Positions 12,549 to 24,548 of a stretch of 64,000 bases of DNA are shown here, piece after piece. Both the position numbers and the translations under genes were made by a program. This stretch comes from Cordia subcordata. Lineage: Eukaryota; Streptophyta; Magnoliopsida; Boraginales; Cordiaceae. The stretch lies in the NCBI GenBank assembly GCA_028554755.1, contig JAPTOF010000001.1, positions 40,071,501 to 40,135,500 on the forward strand. The letters are read 5' to 3'. A model generated the notes under the pieces. The model made no database searches, was not told the DNA's origin, and worked only from the letters and a program-made list of their open reading frames with translations. Each line of letters opens with the position of its first letter. Within the stretch, counting starts at the first letter, position 1.

Positions 12549-12830
12549 CCCTTTATCATAATTGTACGACTTTGGTATGATGTCCTTCCAACGTGGATTC
12601 ACGTAGAACATCGCGCCACCATACGAACATGGTATATAGGAGAAATATGAGGCCCAAACTGAGAAGTGTTGCACCCCCTTGAAATGAGTGCATGTACATC
12701 ACACCTCCTACGGTTGTTGCCAAAGCTCCGAGTGAACCCGAAATAGGCCATGGACTTGGATCTACCAAATGATAAGAATGCCTCTGAGATTCAATCATAA
12801 ACCACTTTGCCTCGGTTGTATGTAAACCCC
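12549..12830 (-). pseudogene. cox3: NUMT: nuclear copy of the 5' end of mitochondrial cox3
   Basis: From the ATG at 12798 leftward an open frame of 80 residues matches the start of plant mitochondrial cytochrome c oxidase subunit III ([20 protein letters not shown], then [15 protein letters not shown] and GHHTKVVQL). Directly after Leu80 the similarity stops and a TGA follows, whereas the mitochondrial protein continues for roughly 265 residues. About 30 bp upstream of the ATG also look organelle-derived and end at a C-rich tract. This is a truncated organelle DNA insertion, not a working gene. The long unbroken match suggests it is fairly recent. Confidence 0.88.
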
Positions 12831-14997
12831 CCCTTCACCCCCACCCCCTAAAGTTCTAAATAAAGTAATTAATTTTAAGATAAAATCAATTATTTATTCT
12901 TATCATGATATGAGTAGCCCAACTTCTTTCGTCCCTGTAAAACTTGGAAATCATTAAATCAAGTAAAACTTAAATTTAATCGTGTTAAACTTAATTAATT
13001 AAGCTATTTACCATAGCAGAACCTTGTTTATAGGTAAGAAATTTGGGGCTAACTTCGTAAATAGGAAGTTGTGCAGAAAATGGAACGTTTGGTACCAGTT
13101 TTTCGGTCTGTCCCTACTTTTGGATGTAATTATCTTTCTCTTTTTTCTTTTTTGTGAGATATTTGATTGTTAATACAAGTATTTGCTAATATTAAAATGA
13201 TTTTTTTTATATATTTTGGCAACTTCTGCAGAAAAATTTTACTTGAATTGGTTCCATATCTTTCATGACCCAGTTCGAGTCTTCTTTCTCTGTCTCTCTC
13301 TTATTTTCTTTAATTTGAGATTTTAGTTAAATTGGTACATGTATTGCAGATGTTTCATTATACCCACGTTGTCGAAATTCAAGTACTCGCAAGTTTCTTT
13401 CTTAACAAAAAGAACAAAATAAAGATAACCAATACTCACTTTATCAGCTTCTAAAGCAGTTAGACATGTCCACCACTTTAGATAATCTAATACTCACCAT
13501 CATTCTTTTGGAAGCTTAAGGTGCAAGTCGTAATGATTAAAAGTTTGGGGTTTAGATCATATTTCTTGATTGTAAAAATTGTTTAGTCCTTTCTATTAAT
13601 CTAACATATGCATCTAGTTATGTTGTTACACTATAACAGTTAATATTTTAATATAAATTTAATCTAATTTTTTTATATGTTGTCATCGTGCATCAAGGTT
13701 TGACTCCATCCAGCAAAGTCACTTCTGTCAAAAAAACAAAAAGAGCACAGAAAGAACATAACGTAACATAAATCTTAAATAACACACAAAACCTTTTATC
13801 CAGAAAAAAAAATAAAAAAGAAAAACAAACCCTCAAAATATCTCCACTAAAGTTCGGGTAAACACGTATGCTTTCACATGTAAGAAACAGACCATTTTAG
13901 CGTGAAATGGAGAGATTAGAAAAGTACACATTTTCACATGTCAAAAACTTCTGACTAGATTATTCTTCGAATTCAACGACATTATCATAGAGAATGATGT
14001 TAAAACTTGTTTTCAAAGCCATTACATTACCAATCTTCGAGGTTAATTGGCTTTGAGGTTAATTAGACTATGAAATTAAGGAATAATCCAACTAATTAAA
14101 AATCTTCTCTTAAAAGTAATGGTTTAAATTCAAACTTTATAAGATGGAAGCAAGAAGATAGGTTCCGCTGGGGGTTTAAAAGGGAAAAATAAAAGATTAA
14201 CTGTTTTAGTCCATTATTGATGAACGATGACACCAAGAATATTTTTATTACCAAATATGAAAAATTATTTTTCAATAAGAAATGCAAACAAATACACAAA
14301 TTGAATACGTAAAGGATGAATAGTACTGATCGACTGGTTCATTAATTTGTTTAGTTCTTGACTTTGTTAACCTTTTAACGTCTGATTTCTGCTCCATTGA
14401 TATTGAATGAATATGTAATAATGGAATTATATTATTCATTCTTGCAATAAATTACAAGTGACAAAAACAGCAATATTTTCAATGGAACGAGTCGCTCTAT
14501 TGATTGAAATTACTCTTTTAATTTCAAGAGTGATAAATTTGAGTTGAGGTATCTCTATCTCTTCCTAAAGCTGAGGAGAGCTATGAAGTACAACAGTCCA
14601 ATTTTCTCAATCTTGATAGTTTTTTTGTGTACGCTTAATTAATTTAAATCATATTACATATATTTGATGATTTAAACTATGCAAAATTCAACAAGCTTTT
14701 CTTATTTAGAGTTTTCGGTCACTAAAAGCCAGCAAACGCCGAGCCAGTTTCAACCCATGGCTGAACTTGAATGACCAGAAAACAAGAAAGAGGGAGAAAA
14801 CAGAACCGAGGCAGTGGCTTGGCTTGAGGTTGAAGGAGATGGGTCGGATTGGTTTTTTCTGGGGGTGGGTGTTGGGGAGAGGGCGTGGGGAAATGCTGCC
14901 AGTGGCCATCAACATTGCCCCATCCCCATCATGTGATATTCTTTGGCATTCAAGACCTCGGACATTGAGCTCTATATGCCGAATTTCATTCGGAATT

Positions 14998-15264
14998 AAC
15001 CTAAAACTCCATTTCAAATTTTATTCAGGATTTAAAAAATATTTTAAGTAATTGAAATTATTCTTTCAAAAATAATAACCTTAGTTTGAATCTTATAAGA
15101 AATAGAGATTTAGATTGCTGACGAGGGCAAGGAAAGATATTAACCTAAAATTTCACTTCAAACTTTATTCGAGATTTAGAAAGTAATTCAGGTAGTTAAA
15201 ATTATTTTCTCAAAAGTGATAACCTAAGTTCGATATAACAAGCGGAGAGTTGGATTGCAGACGA
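14998..15264. repeat. Diverged tandem duplication, unit about 125-145 bp
   Basis: Copy one (about 14998-15123) and copy two (about 15143-15264) both run from AACCTAAAA through TTTATTC-GATTTA and TTGAAATTATT/TTAAAATTATT to GATT(G)C(T/A)GACGA. The copies differ by many substitutions and small indels, so the duplication is old. Confidence 0.6.
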
Positions 15265-17049
15265 CAATAGCAAAAAAAATAAAAGAAACCCTAAAACTTC
15301 ATTGTTTTGACTTCTATCATTCATATCATTTAAATAATGCAATTAATTAATAACTCAATTATTTTATTGAATTTTTTATCAACATTTTTCTTCTGTAAAT
15401 TAGTCTTTCAATGCAAGCAAAATAGGGGTAAAATGTACCGCTGGTCTTGTTATTTTAATACTGATGGCTGCAGGAGCGGCTTGTTTATATATACGAGAGA
15501 GAGACCATGCATGCACTTTGTTCAAGACCCCAATTAGCAGACACAGCTTCTCATGAATTTATGTCATTTTATGCTTCACATGCATGTGGGTGGTCGCTGT
15601 AGGTGTTTGAAAATTTGCGAGAGATTTCACATTGATGATGCAAAGCATATGAAATCAGGACGATGGTTGCAACTTAGGAATGAGTGATGATAAATAATGG
15701 AATAATGAATTTCTACGATCCAATTTTTCTCTCTCTTTTTTTAAAGTTTTCATCAAGTTTGGAGTGAAAAACTCTGACAATCTATATATTTGGCTATGCT
15801 TATTTTAAGTGTTTAAAAAAATATAATTCTTACCAACTTTTTATAAGATGTGTAATAAATATTATCGGTTATAACTTATTAAATTAGAGATTTTAAATTT
15901 AATTATATTTGTTTTATCACAAATATTATATACCCTTTATTTAACTTAGAGTACACATTGGGACCAACTATTGTACCATAAGATCTATTATATCCCTAGC
16001 TAGAGTACATTCAGAATGTATACTCCTAATTCGCTATTTTTTTAAAAAAGAAAGAGAGAGATAGAAGAGAGAAATGATTCAACTTTATTAGTTTGTTAGA
16101 TATTTCTCAATACCTCTCATTATTGGTCCAAATTTATCTGCCTAGCACTGTAGACATTTTGTTGATTAATTCTTCCTTTTAGAATGAACAATCATATATT
16201 TAATTTGTTTACTACGCTAGTCTCTGACTATTATTCAAGTCCCCCAAAGCAATCATGCTTAAATTATTTGGTTCATATTATCAATATATTTGATAATGTC
16301 AAAATTTTGATCCATACTTATAGTGTGTTTGAAATGATCTTATCTTAAGATACTTATTCTATTAAAATAAAAAAAAATCTTATAAAATTTAAATTCAATA
16401 GAGCCATGTTTTTGTCATCGTATAATTTAAGAGTCACACATGTTCAGATAGTAACATGTAGTAACTTTTTACATAATGAAGATTTGACAAAATTACTTGC
16501 AATAAATTGCAAAAAAATTCGGTCATTTTTCAAATCCTATCCATAATGAAAGTTTCATACACCAAATCGTACCAAGCGTCGTGGTTGTGGGAACAAGACA
16601 AGACAAGAGATGAGTTTTTACCTTTAATTAAGGAAGAAATTTTGCAAAAGTCTCTGTGCTGCGATTCCATTCTTATTGAAGATGGCTACAATGGCCACTT
16701 TAAGCATGCTACTTTATCTCTAGGTAATCATTGTTACAATGGCCTGATTGGTATTTGTCTCAAAGACATAAAGCACGCGAATGAACACACTATAACTGAA
16801 AAGTCTGTAATTTCAACAGCTTATTAGTGGCAGCTTTTGTTGATCTATCTTTCTTCGAGCTTAATCAAACTTGAGGAATCCTACTGATAAGTTTTGTAAA
16901 AAGAATATCCTTATTTGTAATAAAATACTTAAATTTGTAAACAAATTGTCCCACGTCAGCATATGCCTCTGAGCACTGATATGGTCTGTTCAATCAAAGA
17001 TGCCACGTCATGCTTTGCATTTCATGCGAGTTGTGCCACGTAACCTATC

Positions 17050-17540
17050 TATTGGGATTGGGCGTCGGAACAAATATAAAACAAAGAAAAATACAACAAT
17101 AGATACACAATACTTAATATAATTCAACCTTATGTCTATATCTAAAGACAGATAAGATAATTTTACTATAAGATGAAAAAATACATCATATAAAAAAAGC
17201 TCGAGCTAGAGAGCCTTGCCTCTCAAAACTGTCTTTCCTCAAAGTTTTGCTCTGTCTCACTCTTTGTCTTACGTATCTAACTTATTACAATAAGTTATAT
17301 TTATAAATTACAAAAAGAGATAAATCTCTGTAATAATACGACCCTAATTTGACCATAATTAGTAATTTCTAAATCCTATATCTTTGATGATCTTTTTGGA
17401 ATATGAGTCATAGCCCTACTTTATTATTTTGGTGATATCATGACCACAAAAATATGCGTTTTTAAAGGTCGAGCCGCAATATTCATTTTCTCTGACCAAA
17501 AGTCTCAAACTTAGATTTATTTCCTTCCATCGCATATAAT
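17050..17540 (-). mobile_element. Decayed LTR-like fragment, related in layout to the element at 31775-33321
   Basis: The order of short blocks resembles the LTR at 31775-32234. An ACAC-AATA-TTTAA-ATAATTCA block is followed by CTCTCACT-like stretches, TTATAAATTACA, AGAGATAAATCT, TATGAGTCATAGCCC and, beyond the LTR border, GACCAAAAGTCT. The similarity is patchy and was judged by eye only, so both ends and the assignment are tentative. Confidence 0.3.
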
Positions 17541-18885
17541 GTTTAGACGTTAAATGTCTTGAAACATGCATAAGGGTATCCCCACAAGCAGATTTATAAC
17601 CTTAAAATAATTTTAATGTGATCTTATCTCTAGTGACATCTTTTGGTATAGAAAAGTGCATTACATGAATCGGACGTTTTAATTGACATTTATGATTAGG
17701 ACATGCCATTTGACAAATTTGAGAAAATGCAACAATATAGCTCAAGTCCACTGAGTCCAACTGTTGCATGTGACTCTCTAGTCAACTTGCAAAGTGATTG
17801 GGCTGTTTCCAATCTACAGAGATCACACCTACTTGCAATTGATGGTGGGACTACTGGACTTTTTTTTTTAAGTATATAAAAAAAAAAAGAATTGTTGTAA
17901 AATAATTATGAAAGAAAGAGGTATGAAGAGAGAAAATATAAAGAGAATTAAATTTTATTTCAGCCTCTCAAATATATTTTTTACTTCTCTAAAAATTTTT
18001 TTTACTCCTTAACATTACAAGATTCATCCAAACCCATTATATGTATAAGCAAAGAATGAAGGACAAAACAATAAATGTTAACTGTAAGAAAATCCAATGT
18101 AAATTGACATATAACTCTTGCGTGCCAATTCCAATTTCCATTGTCAAAAGACAACTCCCATTTTTAATCTCAAAACAATTATATTTGACTTTGGTTCATG
18201 AACACCTAATCAATCTTTTCACAACAAGAATCTATTTTTTGATTTGTTTCTTCTATTTCATGACTAAAATAGGAAACGATACACATTACACCACAATTTT
18301 GAATAAGAAGAGTTTTGAATCAGAAGAGAGATTTCAAAAAATAACTGATTTATTTATTTTATCAATAACCGAACTAGATTTGGTGTATCAAAAAAAAGAG
18401 AGAGAAAAAATGAACTGGTTGTTCTAAAAGTCAGAGGCCTTCATTTGTAGAAATATTTCATCCATCTGCAGAAAGCATGACAATAAATTAAAGTTCCAGT
18501 GACTAATAAACCAAAAAATAAGAAAGCAAAAGAAAAAAACTCTAAAGTTCAAGAAGAATCTCAGAGATGTTAAATCCATCATTTATTTAAATGCTAATGA
18601 TTGTTTTGCGGCTACACCAACAACAAGTTTTTATAAGGAGAAATTTAGTGCAACTATGATTATATTAGGATTCACTTAAGGATATGTATTCGTAAGTTGT
18701 TATAGTGTGTCATAACACGCAACAATATAACTCAACTTAATAATCTATATTTATTAAATTATGATCATAACATTATAATGTTATATGAGAATTTTTATTG
18801 ATTTTTTAGGTCTACCCTGACAACAATAAGCACCATAATAAATTAGAATTTAGGAAGAAATTTGTAACACCCTGTCCGACATTAG

Positions 18886-19016
18886 TTTTGTGTGAGATCT
18901 ATGTACACTTTATAATAACTTTAATTTAATACTGCTATTATCACATATTTAAGCATTTTTGGTCAGTTAATTAGGTTCAATGTGATGTTAGGTCAGTAGT
19001 TAATCTAGTTCGACGA
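18886..19016 (+). repeat. Third copy of the dispersed ~135-bp repeat
   Basis: It shares block order with 2005-2138 and 2229-2361: TGTGAGATCTATGTAC, a TTTATAATAA segment, GCTATTATCAC, GTCAGTTAATTAG and TTCAATGTG. It follows GTAACACCCTGTCC, a motif often at the start of plant LTRs or of related repeats. Confidence 0.45.
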
Positions 19017-19392
19017 GGACGTCACGTTGGCGAATCAATGTAGACCTCGACATTAAAGAATTAAAAAGAAAAAAAAAGGGCAATATGTAACTCCGAAGAT
19101 TTATTTCTAGTAGCAAAAGTCAGAAACAAAGACGGTGTATTCGTTTTCATCATTTTACAATAATTAGTCAATTAGTATTTTGATTCTCTATTAAATCTTT
19201 CTTATTTGAAGGAGGTCATTATTTCTATTAACAAGCATATATTTGGTTACGCATTTTAGTAATCATAGTTAAGTAATTGATTACCAGCATCCCAACTATA
19301 GACTGATAGAACCCATAAGTTAGTGAATGTCAATGGCTTCTCTATGCTTAACAGGAATATGTACAAGTAACTTACAGTAACCAGCCTAGGGA

Positions 19393-19427
19393 ACCCCCCA
19401 CCCCACCCCCCCACCCCCCCACCCCCC
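19393..19427. repeat. C-rich tract, blocks of 4-7 C separated by A
   Basis: Five C-blocks separated by single A residues run over 35 bp. The minus strand therefore has five G-runs with one-base loops, the textbook pattern for a G-quadruplex. It is followed by AAAGGGGGAG. No gene start is nearby. Confidence 0.8.
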
Positions 19428-19498
19428 GAAAGGGGGAGCCGTGGAGAAGTAATTTAGAACATTAATGTGGTGTCGACTGAAGCAATTGGACGTTTAAA

Positions 19499-19690
19499 GG
19501 AAATTATGTAAAGTAGGGAAAGTCTAGAGAAAAGGGTAAAAATGTTCGAAAAGATGATCAGAGGTGAATGAATTCTCATTTTGGTAGAACCTCAAAGGAA
19601 ACACCGTAAAGTAAGAAAAGCATAAAGAAAAGGGTAGAAGTGTTCGAAAAGATGACTGGAGGTTGATGGATTCTCATTTTGGTACAGCCT
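19499..19690. repeat. Tandem duplication, unit 98 bp
   Basis: Copy one starts at 19499 and copy two at 19597, both beginning GGAAA and sharing GTAAAGTA, GAAAAGGGTA, GTTCGAAAAGATGA and GATTCTCATTTTGGTA-like blocks. No coding frame is kept in both copies. Confidence 0.75.
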
Positions 19691-22562
19691 TAGACGAATG
19701 GAGAATGGTCACGAGTTCGAAGAGGTTAGGAAAAGGTTTTTGATGGAGGTTAGGTGATTTGTGGATCAGGTGGATATGCCCCGCCACATGAAATTACTCC
19801 TCTAACGAAAACTTTGAAATTCTAACATAACAATTATGATAATATTTATAAATAATTATTATCCAGTGTGTATGTCATTAAACTACACCATTTCCAGTGT
19901 TAGGAACTCAAGATTCAACTATCACATTTTTTCCTTTTTCTATCTTTTTTTCTTTTTTTTTGGAGAAACAATTACAATTTCTTTTTGTTTTTTTCAATAA
20001 CAAGAGAAATTTAATTGGCGAAATTCGACTACCGATACATTCGACAGAGACCACTGTAACAAACTTTGAACACACAACATATCTCCTATATTGTGTACTA
20101 ATTAAGTTAAAAATATTCAAATTAAAACAGTATGACTGAAATTGAATCAATCACAATTTCAACGAAAAGGCAACAAGATCAAAAAAGTGAAGCCACTGGT
20201 GATGGACTAGAAGGGTGTGGGGTCATGTAGTTGGAGCCAATCCCTCATCTATAATTTAAGTGAGAATTGCAAAGAGAGGGCCCACATGACGTTTTCCTCT
20301 TAGGATTTTTTTCAATTCCACAGTCAAAATTCAAAGGATATAAAAGTGAAAAGGACAAGTTTCTGTCATCTTCTTCGTGATTGTGTGTAACAAACCCACT
20401 CATTCTCCTTCTTCACTCCCTCCAGGGCTAGCCATCACTAAAAACACATCCACAAAACTTCGTCAAAATCTAATTTGACCTTTTTTCCCCTAAAAATTTC
20501 CTTAAAATTTCTCAAAGAATCAATCTTAGATTGCTTGAAGGTGCCTTTGCCACTATCAAAATAAAAATGCAATTGAATCTCAAACTTAGGGTCGATTTGA
20601 CTTAACTATTAAATTTTAGTTGTTGAGTTATAAATTTGATAATATTAAAATTTTGAGTAGAAGTGATATTAAATAAAATTTTTTTACTGTTTGACCTTAT
20701 ATTTTAGACGTTAGACTCTCAACTATTTTGACTTTATATTTTAGGTGAACTTTCAATTCTTTACAGTGTGATATTATACTTTTGGAAAAAAAAAATCTTT
20801 ATAATATGTCTGTATACAACTTATAATATGATTCTTAACTTGTAGTGGTGTTGCTAAATGCAATTACATTAATTGTCAATACTTAGATTCCTCTCAGAGT
20901 GCAACACTGCACATGTTAATTAATATTTTCATTGACATAAACATTTATCATGTTCAATGATTCCTTCTTTAGGAGTTGGATTATATGCAACGTGAGAATG
21001 ATAAAAAAAATAATAAACTTTATATATATGAGATTATTTAATTAACTTTAATAGATATAACATTACACCGTTAACAAAATAACATCTAATAATTGAAAAG
21101 CTGGAAAATGGTTAACATATTTTGTCCATTAGTTGATATTGATTAGCTCATGACATATAATGTCATTATATATCGATAAAACATTGATGAGCTTTGTCTC
21201 AACATATTAAAAGTTAGTTTAGAGCTTCTATACATGCTATTAAAAGTCAACTAAAAATTGTGACTATCAGTTTAATAACAACAATTAAAAGAGGCTTCAT
21301 AGTAAAAATTGCCAAAATCTCAATTGATCAATTGTTAATCTATGTCTTTCAAATACCAAAGATCGTCATCAAAGCATGTTTTTCACTTTCGAGCCATTTA
21401 AATGCGCAAAGTAATAAGCCTAGGGAAAATTGAAGTAGCATTTTTTAATTTTTAAATTGAAAATAGTATTACTTGCGTTAAAAAAAATGGTCTCACTTAA
21501 ATTGATTGCAGAGAATAATTAACATTTATCATTATGTAAGTTTGTAAAAAAATTTTAACACGTAATACTCACTTATAAATTACTATTTCAATGGCCAAAA
21601 AGAAAATTTTACTCTTTTATTATGTTTCACATGAAACATTATTGTCTATTTGGATTATTTTTTAATCAATATTTACATTGGACTTTTCAAAAACATAAAA
21701 ATTTAGAGAAGGTTAATCTCAAATTTTTTCAAAGTTTAAATATTTAAATTTTCAAAGAAATATTTTTAAAAAATTATATATATATATATATACACACACA
21801 AGTCAATGCAAATCATGGTATGTATAGATCCACCACTGGGTTGAGCCATTGAGGGAGCTCTCAACATGATGGCACACACTTCATCTGTCCCATCACTCTA
21901 GTACATAGAACTTTTGTATGAAAAGTACAAGGGGGCCCACATCCTCCAATGTGTGATTAGACAAGTGATGTGGGTCCCAATGTGGTATGTACCTATTCTG
22001 TATGTAAAACGTTATATTGTGCTCATGATCATGATCATCTGATTTGTCGCAATACGGGTTAGAAAAGAGCAATTGTCCTCTTCTTCAATGCCCTTCCCTG
22101 GACGTGACACTGCCGACTGGGTGCGTCAATGCCGTTTGATTTCCGATACCATATAGTTGTTACCTTGTCTGCGAAAAAAATCCTCTTCTCTTTTTCATTC
22201 TTATCATATTATTACATGCAATTATCTAAAATCAAAAATTATTTATTTAATTACGGCCAAAACCTTACCGTAATTAACCAGTAGCTTCTGTGTTTTCAAA
22301 AATTAGAATACACTTGTCCCAGTTAGTAACGCCTTTATTTTTCTATTAAAAAAAATAACATGTTTACACAAAGTAACGTATATAATATATCCCTTAAAAC
22401 ATAAGGTATCTTCTGCTTGGACAAAGTACAAGAAAGTGTGAATGTATCATGCACTTAAAGCAAAATTTAGGGAGATTGGTGCAATTATACTAAGTAAGAA
22501 TAAATTGCTTTTGCTAAAAAAAAAAATCACACTTGTATTGTGGGCATAACACTAAGCTCTAA

Positions 22563-22952
22563 GGGGCTGTTTGGATTGAGGGGAATAGGGGGAAAGGAAA
22601 GAGAAAGGAGGAATTTTGGTATTCCATTCTTTGTTTGTTTTGAAGGTATTGAGAGGGGGAAAGTTTTGGAAGGAAAAGCAAAATTCCCTCAAATCTTTTA
22701 TTTTCAATCCTTCCAAATTGGGGTAAAATGGAGGGAAAAGATTCTTGAAATCCTTTACTTTTAATTTTTTACATATAAAATTTATCCCTTTCTTCTATTT
22801 CCTTTCTTAATCAAACACAAGATACTCATAATCCTTTATGTTCCTTTCTCTTACAAAAAAATTCTAATCCAAACATGAATTACCCATTTTTTCTCCTTTC
22901 CTTTATAATCCTTTCCTTTATTAATTTTTCCCCCTCCAATCTAAACACACCC
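22563..22952. mobile_element. Tourist/PIF-Harbinger-like MITE, 390 bp, TAA target duplication
   Basis: The left end GGGGCTGTTTGGATTGAGGG and the right end (reverse complement) GGGTGTGTTTAGATTGGAGGG form terminal inverted repeats. TAA flanks both sides (22560-22562 and 22953-22955). The 3-bp TAA duplication and GGG-TGTTTGG ends are typical of PIF/Harbinger MITEs. The inverted repeats extend far inward as purine-rich versus pyrimidine-rich arms. No transposase is encoded; the short open frame inside is incidental. Confidence 0.85.
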
Positions 22953-24548
22953 TAAATGCTTTGCTCTAGGATACCTTCTAACCAGATTAGACTTGAGATT
23001 AATCATTTTCAAGGCTAAAATTGTGAAAAAAAAAAGCCCTTCGCTTACAACAAAAAGCATGGATATTTGGCACAATTGTACTATATAAGAAAAAGTTGGT
23101 TTCTTTTTTTTGGGTAAAACCTCCACCCTCATAAAATTGAACCCTCCACCCTTACGCTTGAAAGAGATAATCTCAATTACTTTGAGTTATTGTTTAATCT
23201 CAAGAATAGTTGGTTTTTTTTTAAAAAAAAAGAAAACCACACTTGTACCTTAAATGCTTCGATCTACGGTATCTCCTACCCGTATTCGACTTGAAACTAA
23301 TCTTTGTTCCGTTAGAAGCGCTGAAAGAAAATCCCTTCCAATAAATGCACTCCTTGTGTTCTAAATACTTTGATCTATAATATCTCTCAGTTACATTAAA
23401 TTTTAAATTGATCTCTATCAGGCTAGAATTAGTAAAAGAAAATTTCTCCTAATAAGTACATTGTTTAGAATTTGAATATATATTCTTCTTCTCTCATTAG
23501 AGTGAGACTATTACCACCTCTAACCTGTAACTTGTTGATAATTTATGACTATATATTCATAGACATGATATTACACAAAAACCAAATTTATACATTGAGG
23601 CACGCATCTCTGCCCGTATGAGTTTGGGGCCCTACTTTATGAATGGTGCTTGTACCTCACCACGTTTGGATCCATAATTTGCGACACATTTGACAGTAGG
23701 CAATATGATAATCCACAGCGCAGCAAACACGAGCAATTTCCTATTTCTTTGTACCATGGAAAATCTTTTGGTGTAAGTAGTTTTTCTTTTTTTCTTTTCT
23801 TTTTTTCCAAAATGAAAGAAGTCCAAAATTATCTTCTAATAATCTAATAATTTTGTGGGGTACTTTACCTGATTTATCTTTCTCTAGTTAAATCCAGAGA
23901 TGCCCTTGTATAATGTCAAAATTCGACTACACGATCAATACAAAGGAACACTACAATTTTAATTAATCAAATATAAGTATAATCTCTTCACAAATTCAAA
24001 TTTGAAATGTAAAGAAATTCCATAATCGTAAAATATGAGCATTTGTTGCAACAAACTGAGAACTAAAAACTGAACGAATAAAACAAGATATAACTCAGAT
24101 AAGGTTTGAATAGAAAACAAAGATTGAGAACTAGAAGCAAAGTTATATGACCACAAAAGAACTATTCCGTAAAGATAATTTACCGTGTAAAGAGATAAGG
24201 GAAGAGAGATGGACTCGTTCCAAGCTAAATTAATTTCAATTTTTGTTCTCGGCATATATAAACATTATGTAAACATTTCTATAAGACAAAAAGTCTACAC
24301 CATCTTCACTTGAAGATTCCATTTCTCTCCTAAGACTTTTTTCATTATTACATGTCTATAATTACTCCACTGTGATAAAATCCTAATATGAAATTAGGAT
24401 TAAAAAGGGGAGGGGGCAAGAAAAGATAAGATAACTTGAAGGTTCAAATGGAAAACATTTCCATGCGTATTATGGGATCAAGACTATAGTAGTAGCAAGT
24501 GATTGAACTATTGAGGCAACCACCAAAACCTCAACCTCCAAGCAGAAT

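Larger units (their letters stand above)
12831..24548. other. Long gene-poor, repeat-rich interval between phosphatase and HIPP genes
   Basis: I see no convincing protein gene. Open frames such as 16507-16827 (106 codons) and 18041-18427 (128 codons) show no known motif and have composition like the surrounding AT-rich DNA. The interval holds two tandem duplications, a C-rich tract, a decayed LTR-like fragment and a MITE, listed separately. A GC-richer patch at about 14700-14990 is open on both strands but without recognisable domains. In Arabidopsis the stomatal gene MUTE lies in the matching place; its bHLH core was not seen here on either strand. Confidence 0.5.

Noticed and set aside
14706..15051. 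Open frames of ~100 codons on both strands in a GC-richer patch
   Set aside because: Simultaneous openness on both strands reflects composition. The right part runs into a tandem repeat and no domain is recognisable.
16507..16827. 106-codon open frame, plus strand
   Set aside because: It is slightly more protein-like than background but matches no family I know and lacks supporting splice or promoter signals. It is left as unproven.
18041..18427. 128-codon open frame, plus strand
   Set aside because: Composition equals AT-rich background (Lys, Ile, Phe, Asn), with no motif, no neighbouring exon and no promoter signal.
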